64,000 nucleotides of DNA from Promerops cafer. Its lineage: Eukaryota; Chordata; Aves; Passeriformes; Nectariniidae. Under the pieces are notes generated by a model. The model was not told the origin of the DNA. It searched no databases and saw nothing but the letters and a program-made list of their open reading frames with translations. The stretch's first letter is position 1; every line of letters begins with the position of its first letter. The stretch is from assembly GCA_013398275.1 (NCBI GenBank), contig VZSE01006227.1, positions 252,986 through 316,985 on the forward strand, read 5' to 3'. Position numbers and translations under genes: made by a program. Below are positions 60,649 to 64,000 of the stretch, one piece after another.

Positions 60649-60679
<31 letters not shown>

Positions 60680-62814
60680 TGCAGCCTTTGAAATTAGGGT
60701 TTGCAGAAAGTGATAAAAAGCAGATGGATGATTACCATGTGAATACTGACCAAGGTCCAAGGAAATTACAACACCATTTATAATCTTTAGTTAGGCACAT
60801 AGTCACATTCAGAACCTGGGAAAATATATTGACTTTGCAAGAGACTAGGGGATTTCATTAACAGGATCTACAAAAACTCCAACAGTCCAACCACTCTAAA
60901 ATTCTTATTGGCACAAGTCCTTCTCTCTAAATCCCTTCAGAACATGTGATCTACTAGAAAATTTTACTCATGGTGGGATGTTTTACACTCAGAACAGATT
61001 GTGTGATTTGAAAAATAATCTCAGCAAAAGGACACTGCTACAGCTACAGCTACACATTTCTAAGCATGCTTCATTTAAAGTCATCTTGTAGGGGCCAGAG
61101 TCTGGTGTAGATCACCATTAATGCATTAATTTATAGTTTTTTATTCTTATAATGTACTGGAACTGCAGTTATTTACAGTTAAAGCTGTGGATCTCTTGCT
61201 GTCTCTCATTTAAAACTGAAATTAAATCTCCAGACAATGATAATGAAATGTTGCAGGAACTTGGAATCAGTTTTGTGAAAGGTGCACAGAAAGATGATGG
61301 CTTTCTAGAAAACAGGCTCTATTGAGGCCTAGAAAAAGTTGAGTACATAAAAAAATTTAAAAAAAAAAGGGATCCATCTGAGCCATCTTCTCCAGGACAA
61401 TGAATTAGTAATGAATGAAATAGGGAGCCAGAAACAAGCGATTTCAGAAAGCAAAGCATAGTCCCTGCTGTCAGTCAGTCAAATGAGGCATGAGCTAGAA
61501 GCTTGTTGTAAAACAGACAAATAGCAATATTTATTAGGAAGAGGGATATACAAGTGAAAGAGAAACACAGATGAACTGAAAAAATCAGGGAGAGAATATG
61601 ATGGATAAGCAAAGTCTTTGGAGAAAGGGGCATCAAGCAAGGCAGAGGTGTGTGCAAGATACAAGCATCTGGGCATTGGTGATGTCTTAGAATAGAAAGG
61701 ATGCTGAGAACAGACAAACGTGTCACAGCAAAAAAAGAAAAAAAAAATCCTGAGTATTATTTCCTTCCCTAGAGAGTGAAAACCAATTGCAGAAGCTAAC
61801 TAAAAATTTATAACCTGCTAATATCTAACATAATACTTTCTTCCATGCATAACTATAATTAAGCCAAGCAAAAGATGAACAGGGTCATAATAAGGGAGCT
61901 TAGAGTATGGTTAATCTGTCTTAAAGTACACCCTGCAGAGTGAGACAAGTCCAATTAGAAACATATTTAAATCTGCACAATGACTGGAGATAATTGTCCA
62001 GCCAGCTACGCAGACCGTGCATGAACAGAAAAGCAGGTATTAAATAGCAGTCTGTGAACCCTTTTCAAAACATGACAACAAGACAAATATTAGCCCATAA
62101 AGATTCACCCTGCAATGTTCTCTGCTAAAATAGACTAGGGCCATCACCAAACCACTATTGTTCTGAAAATTGGAAAAAAAAGAAGAAAAGCTAGTGTATA
62201 TCACCTTTGTGGGCCTTTCAACTTCTGGAGAGAATTGATAGTGTATTACTTTCTCAAACTATATTAAAATAAGTACCAATGAACTACAAGGACAATCTCA
62301 AAAATGAATAATGTCACCTACCTGCTTCAAACACTTGAAAAGGATTAAATAAAATAGAGCTCTGTATCCATATATATCAGTATCTGAGACTGTGAATAGG
62401 TAATCTATTACCACGCAAAACCTTCTTATAACTGTCTTGAGGCTGCTGTCCCTGCCGCTACCTTCACATCTTATATTACCGTGAGTGCCAAAATAAATAT
62501 TAACATTGCCTGTACCATTTCTGGCCCATGCTTTCGTGACCTTCTGTCTCAAGACTGAATACTTAGATAATTCTTTCTATTTGTGCTAAAACTTTCTTCT
62601 GTAAATTTCTTTTCACTGTACCTGAACTGCAATTTGGTTACAGCAAATAACACCTTCCCCACTCAAATGACCACATCTCTTTTTATTTGTGATACAGCAC
62701 TCACCCCTCATTTCTAATCTGAGTAACTTCCAAGGCATATATCCATGACAAACGGAAGTGCAATACACACAGTAGTCCTATGATGTAAATATGCATACAA
62801 GCAAATGCACACAC
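58711..62814. other. AT-rich unique DNA, no gene recognised
   Basis: About 4 kb. A 26-A run lies at 60649-60674 without an upstream poly(A) signal or flanking duplication, so I do not call a retrocopy. There are smaller A-runs near 61360 and 61730. Open frames are short; the longest, 110 codons on the minus strand at 60287-60619, has no familiar motif. Confidence 0.5.
60649..60674. repeat. Poly(A) run, 26 bp
   Basis: An uninterrupted A tract following TACTAGT. It could be a bare microsatellite or the tail of a very short retroposed piece; neither flank supports the latter. Confidence 0.9.
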
Positions 62815-63078
62815 GCTCCGACACACACATAATACATATATAGACTTTAGATATATACATAAATATATCTGTATCTGTATCTATATAATCTATATCTATC
62901 TATATCTATACTATATCTAATCGATATCTATATCATCTATATATCTATATCTATATCTATATATCTATATCTATATCTATATATCTATATCTATCTATCA
63001 TCTATATCTATCTATCATCTATATCTATCTACATCTATATCTATCTATGTCTATATATCTATATCTATTTCTATTTCG
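62815..63078. repeat. (ATATCT)n / (ATCT)n array, about 260 bp
   Basis: A short CA-rich entry (near 62808-62830) leads into TATATCTA-type units with interspersed ATCT tetramers and variants such as CTGTAT and ATCATCT. It is the longest simple repeat of the window. In reverse complement it is the same hexamer as the array at 48641-48780. Confidence 0.93.
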
Positions 63079-64000
63079 GTCCAGTTTAAAATGGCATAAA
63101 ATAGCTCCACCATATGCCACAGGGGAGATCTGAAGTATGAATGATTTGAGACAACCAAGAATATTTTACACTTTTTTTAAAAATTTCATAAGTTCCATTT
63201 AAGTTATTACACCTTCCTCCACTGGAAAAATCTTTCTCACAGTGATTCAGTTTTTAGCACTGGAATCTGGAATTTCCTTTTCAGTTCTTCCAGTGCCACT
63301 CACACCTGACCTTTGGTACATTATGTAACAATTTTTTTGTAGTTCTGTGGTTTTGATCTGCAAAATTATATAACAATACCTGTGTTGCAGCAAACTGATA
63401 CTCTCACATAATGAGACAGCCATAGACAAAAAGCAATATCCAGGAATATCCTGGTTAGCCAGTTGCAAGAATAAGTGCAATGACAGGATTAAGGCTGGCT
63501 AATCATATAAGTATTAACTCTGTTAAAGCCAAAGCAAGAAAATTATATGATAATAGACTACGGAAATGCACTTTTGATAGGACATGCATCACATACCATA
63601 TACTTAATTTCTCCTAAAAGTGGAACAGAAGACAAAGCAGATTTTACAACAACTTTGTTATGGCTAATGAACATATAGAAAATTACATCAACACAGAAGG
63701 TATTTTAATTAATATAATACAGTCTGTACATTTAAAAGTGCATTTTACCAGATAAAATGCAGTTAGCAGATGCTTTTACTCATAACAACCCACATAAAAA
63801 ATACACATTACTAAAGGAAAATAATTTCAGAATTAAAAACTTGTTTTTGCATTTCAGTATTTCTAGTCTTTTTGCTCTATTTTGTTTTTTGGGGGGGGGG
63901 GAGCAGGGAGAGATTTTCCAAGGTGCTTTTATATCAAGTTTACCCCTTGGAAGCAAAAAAAAATTCCACATTTTCTCTGAAAGACTTTATTCATAAGATT
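63079..64000. other. AT-rich unique DNA to the window end
   Basis: No gene or element recognised. An 11-G run at 63891-63901 follows a T run. Confidence 0.45.

Noticed and set aside
60600..60674. Possible processed pseudogene ending in A26
   Set aside because: No AATAAA in the 30 bases before the run, no flanking direct repeat, and no coding similarity upstream.
1..64000. CRISPR array, phage, plasmid or bacterial operon
   Set aside because: No regularly spaced repeats with unique spacers, no dense coding, and the repeat content is plainly avian.

Overview
This window looks like intergenic or deep-intronic DNA from a bird. The evidence is many fragments of CR1, the dominant avian LINE, in both orientations; three kinds of avian endogenous-retrovirus LTR; AT-rich background; many short microsatellites; and no long open frame with recognisable cellular protein content. 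The LTR types point to a neoavian, perhaps songbird, genome, but I cannot fix the species. I found no bacterial, plasmid, phage or CRISPR material and no gene cluster. All family calls are recognition from memory plus comparison inside the window; no database search was run.

Layout. 1-2.9 kb: plain AT-rich DNA. 2.9-3.3 kb: a short, internally deleted LTR (type A). 4.4 kb: an ATT microsatellite. 5.4-6.8 kb: two old CR1 pieces of opposite orientation around an unexplained GC-rich block. 6.8-15.0 kb: no feature beyond homopolymers. 15.0-16.2 kb: a 100-N gap followed by two identical 528-bp blocks, probably an assembly duplication. 18.6-19.9 kb: two adjacent minus-strand CR1 copies, the first with a decayed reverse transcriptase. 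21.5-22.6 kb: an old full-length type A LTR. 23.6 kb: a TTAGTA hexamer array. 29.9-32.1 kb: the largest CR1 (about 1.8 kb, plus) meeting a minus CR1 tail to tail. 34.7-35.3 kb: a type B solo LTR. 36.0-36.8 kb: CR1. 38.3 kb: GGGA/GGAA microsatellite. 46.2-48.3 kb: two CR1 tails. 48.6 kb: AGATAT array. 53.1-58.7 kb: the densest repeat cluster, with a type A LTR (minus), a CR1 stub, a 1.4-kb type C solo LTR with a perfect 5-bp target-site duplication, and two more CR1 tails. 62.8-63.1 kb: an ATATCT array.

There are no working genes to place in a pathway. The history is repeated CR1 and retroviral insertion into a gene-poor region, followed by decay. The best candidates for unrecognised function are two exon-like intervals with good splice signals (32154-32314 and 52195-52472), both speculative. 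I did not find a convincing new biological system. The most solid unusual points are the gap-associated exact duplication, the solo LTR with intact boundaries, and a small 18-bp tandem repeat with a matching inverted arm at 50.74-50.81 kb.
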